From: Prevotella sp.
GTDB lineage: Bacteria > Bacteroidota > Bacteroidia > Bacteroidales > Bacteroidaceae
Reading direction: 5' to 3'
Length of the DNA: 52,938 bases
Assembly (NCBI GenBank): GCA_017940545.1
Contig: JAGAYI010000004.1
Span: 1 to 52,938, forward strand
This document shows, piece by piece, positions 16,447 to 24,895 of this stretch. Within the stretch, counting starts at the first letter, position 1. Each line of letters opens with the position of its first letter. Under the pieces are notes generated by a model. That model was not told the DNA's origin, ran no database searches, and saw only the letters and a program-made list of their open reading frames with translations. The position numbers and the translations under genes are program-made.

Positions 16447-17426
16447 AGTTCGTCGCCGCGCACCTCAAGCGGCATGCTGATATTATCGGTAAACAACTGT
16501 CCGGTGCCCAGGCCTTGCGGCCGGACGATGTGCGTCCCATACACGCTGCTGCACAACTCGGCCACGGCCATCAGTCCTACGTTGCTTTCGAGTGCCGACG
16601 TTATCCACGAGCCTATCTGCATGTCGCGGCCCAGTTCTATCCACTCGCGCGTGCCGGCCATGCCGCCGTGCAGCGAAGGTTTCAGCACGATGTACTGCGG
16701 CTTGATGATGTTCAGCATCTGCCGTTTCTGGTCGGGGTCGTTAATGCCGATGAGCTCTTCGTCGAGGGCTATGGGCAGCGGCGACTCCCGGCAAAGCTCG
16801 GCCATGAACGACCACTGGCCCTGCCTGATGGGCTGCTCAATGCTGTGTATGTTGTACTGTGAAAGAAGCTCAAGCTTGTAGAGTGCCTCGTCGAAGGGGA
16901 AGGCTCCGTTGGCATCGAGCCGCAGCTCTACCTCGTGGTGAGAGAAACGCTGGCGAATGCGCTTCACCAGGTCCAGCTCGCGGTCAAAGTCGATAGCCCC
17001 TATCTTCAGCTTTACACAGCGGAAGCCCAGCTCTAACTTCTGCTCCATGCGACGGAGCATCTCGTCGTAGGTGCCCATCCATACCAGCCCATTGATGGGT
17101 ATGCCCACATCGCCGCGCGTAAAAGCATTGTCGGGCGAGGGCAGCAGCGCCGTCTCCAGTCCGAAGAGCATGGAAGGGTAGTCGCGCAGCTCGTCGTAGG
17201 GAATCATGCCCGTGCGCTCCACGTCGTCGCAGAAATGCCGAAGCACCTCAGCATAGTTGGGAATATCGTCGCAGCTGAGCCGGGGAAGCGGGGCACACTC
17301 GCCCACCTTGACGGAAGAACCGTCACTGACCGTCACGAACCATGAGCGCCGCTCGGTATAGATGCCGCGGCTGGTGCCAGCCGGCTGTTTGAAATGGAGC
17401 ACGCGCTCCTCAATGTCTATCTTCAT
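16425..17426 (-). CDS. menC: o-succinylbenzoate synthase (enolase superfamily)
   Basis: 333 residues. It dehydrates SHCHC to o-succinylbenzoate. The enolase-superfamily catalytic set is visible: KLKIG (the KxK acid-base lysine), the three metal ligands in LRLDANG, SIEQP and ALDEEL, and the second lysine in IVLKPS. It sits between menB (4-bp ATGA overlap) and menE (22-bp overlap). Dipeptide epimerases share this fold, but the men context makes MenC the better call. Confidence 0.94.
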   Translation of the reverse strand: MKIDIEERVLHFKQPAGTSRGIYTERRSWFVTVSDGSSVKVGECAPLPRLSCDDIPNYAEVLRHFCDDVERTGMIPYDELRDYPSMLFGLETALLPSPDNAFTRGDVGIPINGLVWMGTYDEMLRRMEQKLELGFRCVKLKIGAIDFDRELDLVKRIRQRFSHHEVELRLDANGAFPFDEALYKLELLSQYNIHSIEQPIRQGQWSFMAELCRESPLPIALDEELIGINDPDQKRQMLNIIKPQYIVLKPSLHGGMAGTREWIELGRDMQIGSWITSALESNVGLMAVAELCSSVYGTHIVRPQGLGTGQLFTDNISMPLEVRGDELWISKHS

Positions 17427-18277
17427 GGAATCTTCGGATATTGTTCAAAGTCTGGTTTCCGCTTCTCCAGGAAAGCCTTGCCACCCTCCTGCGCCTCGTC
17501 TAAGAAGTAGTAGAGCATGGTAGCATCGCCGGCCAGCTGCTGTATGCCCGCCTGTCCGTCCAGTTCGGCATTCAGTCCGGCCTTAATCATCCGTAGGGCA
17601 ATGGGCGAGCGCTCCATCATCTCCTCGGCCCAGCTGACGCACTCGTCCTCCAGTTCGCTGAGCGGCACCACCTTGTTGACAAGTCCCATGTCGAGGGCCT
17701 CTTGAGCAGAATATTGACGGCAGAGGAACCATATCTCACGCGCCTTTTTCTGACCGACGATGCGGGCCAGGTAGCTCGAGCCGAAGCCTGCATCGAACGA
17801 GCCTACCTTCGGTCCCGTCTGTCCGAAGATGGCATTCTCGCTGGCAATGGTCAGGTCGCACACCAAGTGCAGCACGTGGCCGCCGCCGATGGCATATCCG
17901 TTGACCATGGCAATGACGGGTTTCGGCAGCCGGCGTATCTGCATCTGCACGTCGAGCACCGAGAGGCGGGGCACGCCCTCGTCGTCAATGTAGCCGCCAC
18001 GTCCCTTCACGTGCATGTCGCCGCCCGAACAGAAGGCGTGCTTCACGTCCTCCGGCCGCTGGCCCTCGGGCACTTCCGACATGGCCCCCGTCAGCAGCAC
18101 CACGCGAATGTGCTGCAGCTCGCGGCACTGGGCAAAAGCCTGGCTCAGCTCCAGCGTCGTCTTCGGCGTAAACGCATTTCTATACTGCGGGCGGTTAATG
18201 GTAATCTTCGCAATACCATGAAACTCCTCGAAAAGGATTTCCTCGAAATCCCTGATTTTCTTCCACTGTCTCTCCAT
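17423..18277 (-). CDS. menB: 1,4-dihydroxy-2-naphthoyl-CoA synthase
   Basis: 284 residues, crotonase superfamily. It cyclises o-succinylbenzoyl-CoA. Characteristic stretches are [21 protein letters not shown] (oxyanion hole), [10 protein letters not shown] and [19 protein letters not shown], which together are typical of MenB rather than of enoyl-CoA hydratases. It is the first gene of the menB-menC-menE unit. menF, menD and menH are not in the window. Confidence 0.96.
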   Translation of the reverse strand: MERQWKKIRDFEEILFEEFHGIAKITINRPQYRNAFTPKTTLELSQAFAQCRELQHIRVVLLTGAMSEVPEGQRPEDVKHAFCSGGDMHVKGRGGYIDDEGVPRLSVLDVQMQIRRLPKPVIAMVNGYAIGGGHVLHLVCDLTIASENAIFGQTGPKVGSFDAGFGSSYLARIVGQKKAREIWFLCRQYSAQEALDMGLVNKVVPLSELEDECVSWAEEMMERSPIALRMIKAGLNAELDGQAGIQQLAGDATMLYYFLDEAQEGGKAFLEKRKPDFEQYPKIP

Positions 18278-18308
18278 AACTTTCCTTGTGTTTTTATTTT
18301 ATTGACGG

Positions 18309-18316
18309 CAAAGGTA
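18309..18316 (-). promoter_or_regulatory. -7 box for the menB-menC-menE operon
   Basis: On the minus strand TACCTTTG followed by CCG, 31 bp upstream of the menB ATG. Confidence 0.6.
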
Positions 18317-18384
18317 GTGCAAACCGAGCGGAATGCAAAATAAATTCCGATTTATTTTCATTTGTATAAAAAAGTCACGAAATG

Positions 18385-18416
18385 TTTGGAGGTCTCAAAG
18401 TAATATTGTAACTTTG
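18385..18416 (+). promoter_or_regulatory. Promoter (-33 and -7) of structured repeat copy 1
   Basis: TTTG (18385-18388), a 20-base spacer, then TAACTTTG (18409-18416). The spacing is ideal for the Bacteroidetes primary sigma factor, and no protein-coding gene follows for 700 bp. Confidence 0.7.
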
Positions 18417-18450
18417 CAGAAAGCAAAAGTGAAGAACATAGCCAACCAAG

Positions 18451-18611
18451 AAGGGACGACACCGTCCGATGACAGACTTAGCAGCGCCCGCTACCATATC
18501 TGGCAGCGGGCGCTGCCAGATGTGGCACCGCCCGCAAAATCCCGGCTACCCCGGCAGAAACTCCCCGTTTCCCCCTACCTTTCTCCCCCGTACCCCGGCA
18601 GTTTCTCCCAG
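18451..18611 (+). ncRNA. Structured intergenic repeat, copy 1 (candidate RNA switch or small RNA)
   Basis: This segment shares its plan with 26910-27070: AAGGGA, then CGTCCG and AGAC, then three arms that can form alternative hairpins, then GTACCCCGGCAG and GCAGTTTCTCCCAG. Both copies are 161 nt. Here arm A is AGCGCCCGCT (ending 18492), arm B AGCGGGCGCT (18505-18514), arm A' CGCCCGC (18529-18535). B can pair with A or with A'. B also lies in the palindrome CTGGCAGC-GGGC-GCTGCCAG (18500-18519). Function unknown. Confidence 0.55.
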
Positions 18612-18653
18612 AGAGGTAGTACTGCTTCGAGACAAACTTTTTTCACCAAAAGT

Positions 18654-18685
18654 TTTGGTGTTTCAACAATTTCTTCGTATCTTTG
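18654..18685 (+). promoter_or_regulatory. Promoter of the candidate ncRNA at 18692
   Basis: TTTG (18654-18657), a 20-base spacer, then TATCTTTG (18678-18685) followed by CAT. There is no adjacent start codon of a convincing gene. Confidence 0.65.
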
Positions 18686-18691
18686 CATTAT

Positions 18692-18968
18692 CGCTTGTCA
18701 GCCTTAGTGGGCAAGGCGGGCGGTCTTATATATGAGAAAGACGTTTTCCAACGTCTGTCGTTGTGGACTACGAACTTCGCAAACTCGTCCAATTCCCGCA
18801 ACAGACAGATGACAACGAAACGTCTGCGTGGTGCGTTTCTATATACATTATTATATATAGTTCGTGCTGGCGTGGGCTGATGAGCGTTGTCTATCCTGTG
18901 TGGGAAGGGCAATGCGAAGGCCTGTAGTCCCAGGATGGGCAGAAGAACATACACCTACGCCTTTTTTG
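18692..18968 (+). ncRNA. Candidate structured non-coding RNA, about 275 nt
   Basis: The segment starts just after an ideal promoter and ends at a stem plus T run. Visible helices: GCCTT/AAGGC near the 5' end, GACGTT (18740-18745) with AACGTC (18750-18755), TCGTTGT with ACAACGA, CTATATA (18839-18845) with TATATAG (18854-18860), and ATCCT...TGGGA (18893-18905) with TCCCAGGAT (18928-18936). A closing helix joins GGCGTGGG (18869-18876) to CCTACGCC (18954-18961), followed by six T. The short reading frames through it lack good codon use. It does not match what I know of tmRNA, RNase P RNA, SRP RNA or 6S RNA. From memory, similar segments recur in Bacteroidales genomes; I cannot name a family. Confidence 0.5.
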
Positions 18969-19082
18969 TGTATCTGTGAGAAACCAAGACAATTTGATTA
19001 ATTGCTGAGCCAGGGGTGTGAGGAGGCGTGAATTTAGAAGGTTTGATCCGTATGTACCAGCTAATGACATGTATATAGGCTA

Positions 19083-19103
19083 TTCCATTGTCGCTCAATG
19101 GAA
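19083..19103. promoter_or_regulatory. Perfect hairpin upstream of the HTH gene
   Basis: TTCCATTG and CAATGGAA flank a 5-base loop, 40 bp before the HTH start codon. It could be an operator for that protein or a weak terminator. Confidence 0.4.
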
Positions 19104-19142
19104 ATTTATATTATGAAATTAGAATTTCTTAATTTATAAAGT

Positions 19143-19370
19143 ATGATAAACATTGGACAAAATATAAAAGATGAACTTTATAGTCAAGAACGCTCAGTCA
19201 GTTGGTTAGCAAAGAAACTAAATTGCACGCGCGGAAGCGTTTACAGACTGTTCGAAAAGAATAGTATTGATACAAACTTACTGCTAAATATATCTATTAT
19301 CCTAAATCGAAATTTTTTTAAGGAACTAAATTTGGAATTTTGTGAAAAACAGCGTCTGTCTCAAAAATGA
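19143..19370 (+). CDS. Small helix-turn-helix protein
   Basis: 75 residues. Residues about 18-40 (VSWLAKKLNCTRGSVYRLFEKN) read as a helix-turn-helix with the recognition helix TRGSVYRLF, and the following DTNLLLNISIILNRNFF fits the next helices of Cro/XRE-like proteins. It should bind DNA; no sensing domain is present. It is AT-rich compared with the men genes, like the genes that follow. A perfect hairpin lies just upstream and may be its own operator. Target genes are unknown; the small secreted-protein genes downstream are candidates. Confidence 0.7.
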   Translation: MINIGQNIKDELYSQERSVSWLAKKLNCTRGSVYRLFEKNSIDTNLLLNISIILNRNFFKELNLEFCEKQRLSQK

Positions 19371-19403
19371 AACAATTATGTAGCAATGTGAATACGCGCA
19401 TTC

Positions 19404-19435
19404 TTTGGTTTACATCATGATTATGCTTAATTTTG
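19404..19435 (+). promoter_or_regulatory. Promoter of the secreted-protein gene at 19468
   Basis: TTTG (19404-19407), a 20-base spacer and TAATTTTG (19428-19435) followed by CA, 32 bp before the ATG. Confidence 0.7.
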
Positions 19436-19467
19436 CAAAAAGTTAATTTTAAAAACATTTATTTACA

Positions 19468-19980
19468 ATGAAAAAGTTATTATTAGTTTGTATTGCTATC
19501 TTAGCTGGTTCAACATGCTTTGGACAAAAAATCAATTTCCAACAGGCGCAAACACGTGTCATTGAACCCATGCAGGATGTTTATGTTCGTCCTTTAGTTG
19601 CAGATTTAGAGATACTTAAAGGAGGACAACGTCAAAAATACATGAGATCCCCACAATTCACTGAAAAGAAATTTTCCGAAATTACTGTTGCAGATTTGGA
19701 GGATGCTAAAATTCTTGCAACTTATGCGGCCGCTGTTCAAGATGATGCTGATGTTATCGTAGGTGCCACTTATAAAGTGACAAATCATATTGATGAAAAA
19801 GGTAAACCATCAGAATATGGTATAGATATTGTCGTTAGTGGCTATCCTGCAAGATATACGAACTGGCATAAAATGGGGGATGATCCCAAGGATGAAAAGT
19901 GGGTACCCCGATTGTTTGACGGTCAGTCTTCACGTAGAGTTGGAGGAGTTACTAAAACAGATGCAGTAAAAGCTAAATAA
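19468..19980 (+). CDS. Small secreted protein of unknown function
   Basis: 170 residues with a signal peptide (MKKLLLVCIAILAGSTCFGQ) that is cleaved rather than lipidated, as no Cys follows the cleavage region. The mature part is a mixed alpha/beta sequence with VYVRPLVADLEIL, an alanine-rich helix (ATYAAAVQDDADVIVGATY) and YGIDIVVSGYPARY. The DADVIVGATY/IVVSGYPA strands recall small periplasmic proteins encoded beside outer-membrane porin-like genes, but I do not recognise a family. It lies 23 bp before a small beta-barrel gene and is probably co-transcribed with it. Confidence 0.75.
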   Translation: MKKLLLVCIAILAGSTCFGQKINFQQAQTRVIEPMQDVYVRPLVADLEILKGGQRQKYMRSPQFTEKKFSEITVADLEDAKILATYAAAVQDDADVIVGATYKVTNHIDEKGKPSEYGIDIVVSGYPARYTNWHKMGDDPKDEKWVPRLFDGQSSRRVGGVTKTDAVKAK

Positions 19981-20003
19981 ATATTAACATTAAAATTAAA
20001 AGT

Positions 20004-20519
20004 ATGAAGAAGTTATTTTTGGTCGCCATTTTGGCTGTTTTAACATCATCTGTTTATGCACAGTTGTTAACATCAACTCGTGTAAGTCGCAGTGAAAGAG
20101 CGCATAACGTTTGGGTTGATTTGGGCGCTGGTGCATATACAGGTGATTATGAAAATGGAGGTTTGGGCCTTAATCTTGGCCTTCGATGGAACAAGATGTT
20201 CAATCAGTATGTTGGATGGGATATTATTAAAGTAGCTGCACAAGCTGACACAAAAGATTTTGGTAGCTCAATTAGTGCAGAAGCATTAACTGGTATCCGT
20301 GGTGCTTCTCCAGTCTTGTTTGGTAATTCTACTGCCTATGCCAATTTTGCAGGTGGCTATCTTTATAATTTTGATTCCAAAGAAGGTGCTTTTGTATGGG
20401 AGATAGGCGCTGGTCTTAATGTTACTCCCCGATTTAGTGTAGGTGTAGCTTATGATAGTTGGAGTAAAAACAGTTTTACAACAGGTTTTGTTAACCTTAG
20501 ACTTGGAGTAGCTTTGTAA
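20004..20519 (+). CDS. Small outer-membrane beta-barrel protein
   Basis: 171 residues with signal peptide ending SVYAQ. The mature protein alternates hydrophobic and polar residues in strands typical of eight-stranded barrels (VWVDLGAGAYTGDY, LGLNLGLRWNKMF, FVWEIGAGLNVTPRFSVGVAYDSW) and ends with VNLRLGVAL, a usual barrel terminal strand. It should sit in the outer membrane. No ligand can be inferred. It forms a two-gene unit with the preceding secreted protein and is followed by a hairpin terminator. Confidence 0.78.
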   Translation: MKKLFLVAILAVLTSSVYAQLLTSTRVSRSERAHNVWVDLGAGAYTGDYENGGLGLNLGLRWNKMFNQYVGWDIIKVAAQADTKDFGSSISAEALTGIRGASPVLFGNSTAYANFAGGYLYNFDSKEGAFVWEIGAGLNVTPRFSVGVAYDSWSKNSFTTGFVNLRLGVAL

Positions 20520-20537
20520 TTTTATTAATTTAAAGAG

Positions 20538-20572
20538 TGACAGCCTCCTAAAAAGGGGCTGCCATTTGTTTT
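20538..20572 (+). terminator. Intrinsic terminator
   Basis: GACAGCCTCCT and AGGGGCTGCC form an imperfect stem around a loop of A residues, followed by ATTTGTTTT, directly after the beta-barrel gene. Confidence 0.65.
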
Positions 20573-20584
20573 GACAAAGAAACT

Positions 20585-21256
20585 ATGAATAAGAAGTTAG
20601 TCATATCATGCACGTTGTTGCTGTTTACTGTAGCAGTAACTGCACAGGTAAACTTTGATGTCACCATTGCAGAAAAGAAACGTATTGTTCAAGGCTCTGA
20701 AATCTTCCAGAAATCAGATGATGAAATATTTGCAAATGCCATGTTGTGGGCTATTAATGAGGGACCTGTACGTAAAGAGGAAATACTTGATTTTGACTTT
20801 ACTAAGCATGAACTTGCGATGATTTATAATCTGAAAAAGGATGGAGATGTGGCTTATTCCTGCCGCCTTACATTAAGAGCCTCTTCTGGCAGGTTATTTT
20901 TCTTGGTAAATGAAATAAAGATCCAAGGTGGTTTTTTCGGTTCTTTCCAAAATTTTGACAAGTTAAATCCTGAAAAGAAAGCTAAGCATAAGGATATTAT
21001 AAATGAATTTGAGCGACTTAATAATTTGAAGATACAAGAGCTCTTTGAATATGTCTCAAATAATAATCCGAAAATAACAAATTGGCGAAATGTTTGCTTG
21101 GGCAAAATAGATAAAGGTATGTCTGTTGATGAAGCTATATTAGTATATGGAAAGCCAATTAATGTGCAAAGTGAAGGAAATAAAGAGCAGTACATGTTTA
21201 GCAGTTTTGTTTACGTTTATATTGAAGACGGATTAATAACTGCTTATGTCAATTAA
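20585..21256 (+). CDS. Secreted DUF4468-like protein with a BamE/SmpA-like C-terminal domain
   Basis: 223 residues with a signal peptide (LLLFTVAVTAQ). Residues about 25-130 resemble the DUF4468 domain with TBP-like fold known from Bacteroidetes (FANAMLWAINEG, EILDFDFTKHELAM, RLTLRASSGRLFFLVNEI). The C-terminal 50 residues (GKIDKGMSVDEAILVYGKP, then a strand pattern ending VYIEDGLITAYVN) resemble the SmpA/OmlA fold of BamE. The protein is likely periplasmic. The combination is reported from sequence resemblance only; no function is known. Confidence 0.7.
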   Translation: MNKKLVISCTLLLFTVAVTAQVNFDVTIAEKKRIVQGSEIFQKSDDEIFANAMLWAINEGPVRKEEILDFDFTKHELAMIYNLKKDGDVAYSCRLTLRASSGRLFFLVNEIKIQGGFFGSFQNFDKLNPEKKAKHKDIINEFERLNNLKIQELFEYVSNNNPKITNWRNVCLGKIDKGMSVDEAILVYGKPINVQSEGNKEQYMFSSFVYVYIEDGLITAYVN

Positions 21257-21354
21257 CGTATTTTGTTTTGTGCAAAAGTCTTTTTTGTTCTTGATGAATA
21301 ATTATTACATGAAGATAGCAGAAATTTTGGTTTCTCAACAATAGCGAAAGTATC

Positions 21355-22227
21355 ATGACCATTATGTACCTAACGTTTGGTAATAATACGGAATATCACG
21401 TTCAAGCCTATCTTTCCATACTTTCGTCTCTCAAACAGATGAAAGCAAATGATCGCATAGTAATGGTGACTACAGTTCCAGAACTTTACAAAAGGGTTGC
21501 CTCTTGGATTGACATTGTAAGTATTGATGAGCAGCAAGTCAAAGAGTGGAAAGGCAAGTATCAATTTATGTTCCGTGCCAAGACGATGATTCTCAAACAA
21601 ATGGTGTCGCACTATGCCAATGACCATTTGCTGTTTCTGGATACTGATACTTTTTTATATGGAAGTCTTGACGAAATAAGAGGTTTACTCGATAATGGGC
21701 AGGCACTCATGCACAAGGACGAAGGGCGAATTAACCAAATGCAAGGTTCTTCATTACAGATGTGGAAGACTGTTGCAGGAAAAAAATATGCAGGCATAGA
21801 AATAAAGGAAGAGCACCATATGTGGAATTCTGGTGTTATTGGAATACCGTGCCAAAAGATGCAGAAAATTTTTGATGATGCGTTGTTGATTCTTGATGGT
21901 ATGTTAGATGAAGGGGTGAAAAGTTTTACTGTTGAACAGTATGCAATGTCCGTAAACATGCTTACACATGCCCAAGTTGTAGAGGGGGACAAATATGTGG
22001 GACATTACTGGGGGAATAAACAGGAATGGCAACAGTTCGCATGTAGTTTTTTACTGGAATCCTATATGAGAAACCGTACCATTGAGGAAGATTTGGAACA
22101 AATTGTCGACTCGCTATGGTCATCAGTCCCGATTTTCAGGCATCGTTCAAATACTGCACGGCATCTAAAAGACCTCATAGGCAAGGTTTTTCCCGATCGT
22201 AACATTCATTATGTCAAGAAGGGTTAA
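21355..22227 (+). CDS. Glycosyltransferase-like protein, C-terminus apparently frameshifted
   Basis: 290 residues in the open frame. The N-terminal part has a Rossmann-type strand order and a DxD motif (LFLDTDTFLYGSL, about residues 92-104). A second conserved block is MWNSGVIGIP. This pattern matches nucleotide-sugar-dependent glycosyltransferases of the GT8-like type. No membrane segment is present. The frame stops at 22227 just after VKKG, but in the -1 frame the sequence goes on with convincing coding text (LKECYAIRDYIYKFYRDAKR). One base lost from a G run at 22221-22223 would explain this. The acceptor is unknown. Confidence 0.75.
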   Translation: MTIMYLTFGNNTEYHVQAYLSILSSLKQMKANDRIVMVTTVPELYKRVASWIDIVSIDEQQVKEWKGKYQFMFRAKTMILKQMVSHYANDHLLFLDTDTFLYGSLDEIRGLLDNGQALMHKDEGRINQMQGSSLQMWKTVAGKKYAGIEIKEEHHMWNSGVIGIPCQKMQKIFDDALLILDGMLDEGVKSFTVEQYAMSVNMLTHAQVVEGDKYVGHYWGNKQEWQQFACSFLLESYMRNRTIEEDLEQIVDSLWSSVPIFRHRSNTARHLKDLIGKVFPDRNIHYVKKG

Positions 22228-22371
22228 AGGAATGTTATGCCATACGAGACTATATATATAAGTTCTATCGTGATGCCAAGCGGTTTCGTGGACTTTCTTT
22301 TGTAGAATCTGAAATAGGGGAAACCGGAAAAAGAAAATCAGCAATTCTAACTTTTAAACAACGAAACAATT
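22228..22371 (+). pseudogene. Displaced C-terminal part of the glycosyltransferase gene
   Basis: In the frame that starts at 22224 this stretch reads as plausible protein (KECYAIRDYIYKFYRDAKRF, then SFVESEIGE) without a start codon or ribosome site. Adding one G at 22221-22223 joins it to the upstream gene. It reaches into the start of the next gene, so the original stop may also be altered. A sequencing error remains possible. Confidence 0.5.
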
Positions 22372-24465
22372 ATGAAGACAAGAAAAATTTTTTGGGGGGT
22401 GTTCCTATTGATATTCCTCTCAGGCCTCGCCGGGTGTAGTAGCGAAAAATACGATGACACACAGTTGTGGAACAAAGTGAACGATCTTGACCGGCGTGTA
22501 AGTACCATCGAAAGTACATTGAGTCGTATGAACAACGACATCAATGCCATCAATGTACTGGTCAACGCTATGCAGACGAATCTGTATGTGACCAGTGTCG
22601 TGGAAACGGTGACAGGCTACCAGATTATGTTCTCAGATAACAGTGTCATTAATCTTTATAATGATAAGGACGGCAAGAACGGTCTTACACCAACCATCGG
22701 CGATAATGGCAACTGGTGGATTGGCGATACGGACACGGGCGTGCGAGCTGCCGGGCGCGATGGCCGTGACGGCATCAACGGCGTTACTCCCCATATCGGT
22801 GACAACGGTAACTGGTGGTTGGGTGATACCGACACCGGCGTATCGGCCAAAGGCATCGATGGTAAGGACGGCGAGACACCGCGCATCGGAGGAAACGGCA
22901 ACTGGTGGGTGGGCGATACCGACACCGGCATCTCGGCCTTGGGCAAGGATGGTCTTACTCCATTCATTGGCGTGAACGGTAATTGGTGGATTGGCGACAA
23001 GGACACGGGGGTGCCGGCCCGGGGCGAAAACGGCCAGAACGGGCAAAACGGTATGATGGGCACGTCTGATACGCCCTACATCAGCATTGCTTTGTATGAG
23101 GGTGACTATTACTGGGTACAAATTGTGAACAACGTGAAGACCTTTATCCTCGACTCCAACGGCAATAAGATTCGCGTAACTTGGGTACAACCCATTATCA
23201 AGGTAGATGTGAACAACTACTGGACCATCAGCTTTGATGGAGGCATCACCTTCATATACATCGTGGACAACGACGGCAATCCCATGAGCGCTGGCAATAG
23301 TGAGTGCAAGAGTTTCTTCAAGAGCGTAGAGATGAAGAACGACTACCTCATAGTGGTGCTTATGGACGACACGGTAATCCGCTTCTACGTGGGACGTGGT
23401 ATTTGTGAAGACTATCCCAACCTGGGCATTCCCTACGAGTATCACCGCAACCCCTATCTTCACAACGAGAACATTACCATCCCAGGAAGTGTAACAATCG
23501 GTTTTGGCAAGGATGCAGCAACGGGTTCTGTTTATGGACGCTTAGAGTTGCCAGGCATTGCTGTACCTGTCGTCGATAGCCATACAGGCAACACCGTATA
23601 TGAGTATCTCGAACTTGTGGGCACCGACCGTACCGGCCATAATGTATGGGTGGAATTGGACGATGAACCGCGAGGTAATATTGTATCAGAACCGACCGAG
23701 ACAAATACCATGAAGATTGACATAGTGTTTGTTGTTGATAACTCGGGTAGTATGAACGAGGAGGCTGATGTGGTGGCACGCGATATCATTCAGTGGGCCA
23801 ACAGTCTCGTCTCTGCCGGCATCGACGCGCGTTTCGGCTGTGTAGGCTATTCGGTAAGTGGCACTATTAATGGTGCTATTGACATGACCAACTCCACGGC
23901 ACTCTCAGCATGGCTCAACCAGGGCAATGGCACCTCACGTACTGTTGGTTTTGCTACAACAGCCCTGCAGAATGCGGCCAACACATCGACTTATAAATTG
24001 TCAGCCGAATGCGGTGCCATGGCTATCCTTTTTGCCGACAGAAATTTCAATTTCCGTACAGGCGTGAACCGCGTCTATGTGAACTTCACCGACGAACCCA
24101 ACCAGCCTAATGGCAATAGTACATACTCTGTAGAATACTTCAGGAACTACTGGTCGAATTCGAAAGGTACCGTCTATACTGTATATAGTGGCTCTACCAC
24201 CTATTCGTGGGAGACTGGTAAAAATGAGAAACCCTGGCTCATCTCTGAATACACAGGCGGCACTACGTTCTACACCAACGGTAATTTCACGGGCGTTTCG
24301 CTGGCAGACCTGCCCGTTACGGGAGCTATGACCCACTCTAACTTCATCTATTTTACTGATGTGAGCCACATCTTTGATGGCAAGCCGCACAAGATAAAAC
24401 TGACAATCTTCCAGCCTGACGGCAGCATACAGGGCGAAAAGATTTTCTATGGAACTGTCCAGTAG
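22372..24465 (+). CDS. Lipoprotein with coiled coil, four GNWW repeats and a VWA domain
   Basis: 697 residues. The lipobox is LAGC near residue 22. Residues about 28-70 form a coiled coil (LWNKVNDLDRRVSTIESTLS), as in DUF4988-type Bacteroides lipoproteins. Four tandem units follow, each containing NGNWWIGDTDTG or a close variant plus a collagen-like KDGxxG linker (about residues 100-220). A beta-rich region comes next. From about residue 450 there is a von Willebrand factor A domain with the MIDAS motif VVDNSGSMNEE. It is likely a surface adhesion or carbohydrate-binding protein; that role is inference. A PL29-like catalytic domain is not visible. Confidence 0.85.
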   Translation: MKTRKIFWGVFLLIFLSGLAGCSSEKYDDTQLWNKVNDLDRRVSTIESTLSRMNNDINAINVLVNAMQTNLYVTSVVETVTGYQIMFSDNSVINLYNDKDGKNGLTPTIGDNGNWWIGDTDTGVRAAGRDGRDGINGVTPHIGDNGNWWLGDTDTGVSAKGIDGKDGETPRIGGNGNWWVGDTDTGISALGKDGLTPFIGVNGNWWIGDKDTGVPARGENGQNGQNGMMGTSDTPYISIALYEGDYYWVQIVNNVKTFILDSNGNKIRVTWVQPIIKVDVNNYWTISFDGGITFIYIVDNDGNPMSAGNSECKSFFKSVEMKNDYLIVVLMDDTVIRFYVGRGICEDYPNLGIPYEYHRNPYLHNENITIPGSVTIGFGKDAATGSVYGRLELPGIAVPVVDSHTGNTVYEYLELVGTDRTGHNVWVELDDEPRGNIVSEPTETNTMKIDIVFVVDNSGSMNEEADVVARDIIQWANSLVSAGIDARFGCVGYSVSGTINGAIDMTNSTALSAWLNQGNGTSRTVGFATTALQNAANTSTYKLSAECGAMAILFADRNFNFRTGVNRVYVNFTDEPNQPNGNSTYSVEYFRNYWSNSKGTVYTVYSGSTTYSWETGKNEKPWLISEYTGGTTFYTNGNFTGVSLADLPVTGAMTHSNFIYFTDVSHIFDGKPHKIKLTIFQPDGSIQGEKIFYGTVQ

Positions 24466-24498
24466 ATAGAGAGATCGTGGGGCTGAACCTCAGCTGAA

Positions 24499-24558
24499 AT
24501 CGTGGGGACAGATTGAATGAATTCGTGGAATTCACTTCAAACAACCTGTCCCTACGAT
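24499..24558. repeat. Long hairpin after the VWA gene
   Basis: ATCGTGGGGACAG (24499-24511) pairs with CTGTCCCTACGAT (24546-24558) with one G-T pair, enclosing TGAATTC-GTG-GAATTCA. No T run follows, so it is not a simple terminator. Confidence 0.6.
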
Positions 24559-24895
24559 TACCACAAATGCAGCTACCAAATGCAGCCACATTCTTGCGTC
24601 CCTTTGGTAGCAAGCGTCTCCTTCGTCACCGAGCGGCAAATGCGGCTGAACGAAATAAAGCCCGTCGGGAATACGAGAAAGGGGAAACGATTTCATGTAG
24701 TACCCCTGAAGAAATGAAGCGCGATATCGATAGTCTATGATTTATAACAAATTGTTCTTCAAAAGATTAAACATGAAAAAGGAAAGAAATCCGAGGAATT
24801 ACTCAACTAACAGTCCTTCCGCTCTTCTGTCTCTGCGCGATTCGGTGTATCAAAATGCTGGAGATGGATAGTAAAAGTGGCCACTTTTTAGATAC

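Noticed and set aside
18692-18968. tmRNA, 6S RNA, RNase P RNA or SRP RNA
   Set aside because: The diagnostic ends, tag-peptide frame or conserved loops of these RNAs were not found, so only an unnamed ncRNA is called.
24513-24740. 75-codon frame between the VWA and fumarase genes
   Set aside because: No ribosome site, starts inside a hairpin and overlaps another frame of equal quality. At most a gene remnant.
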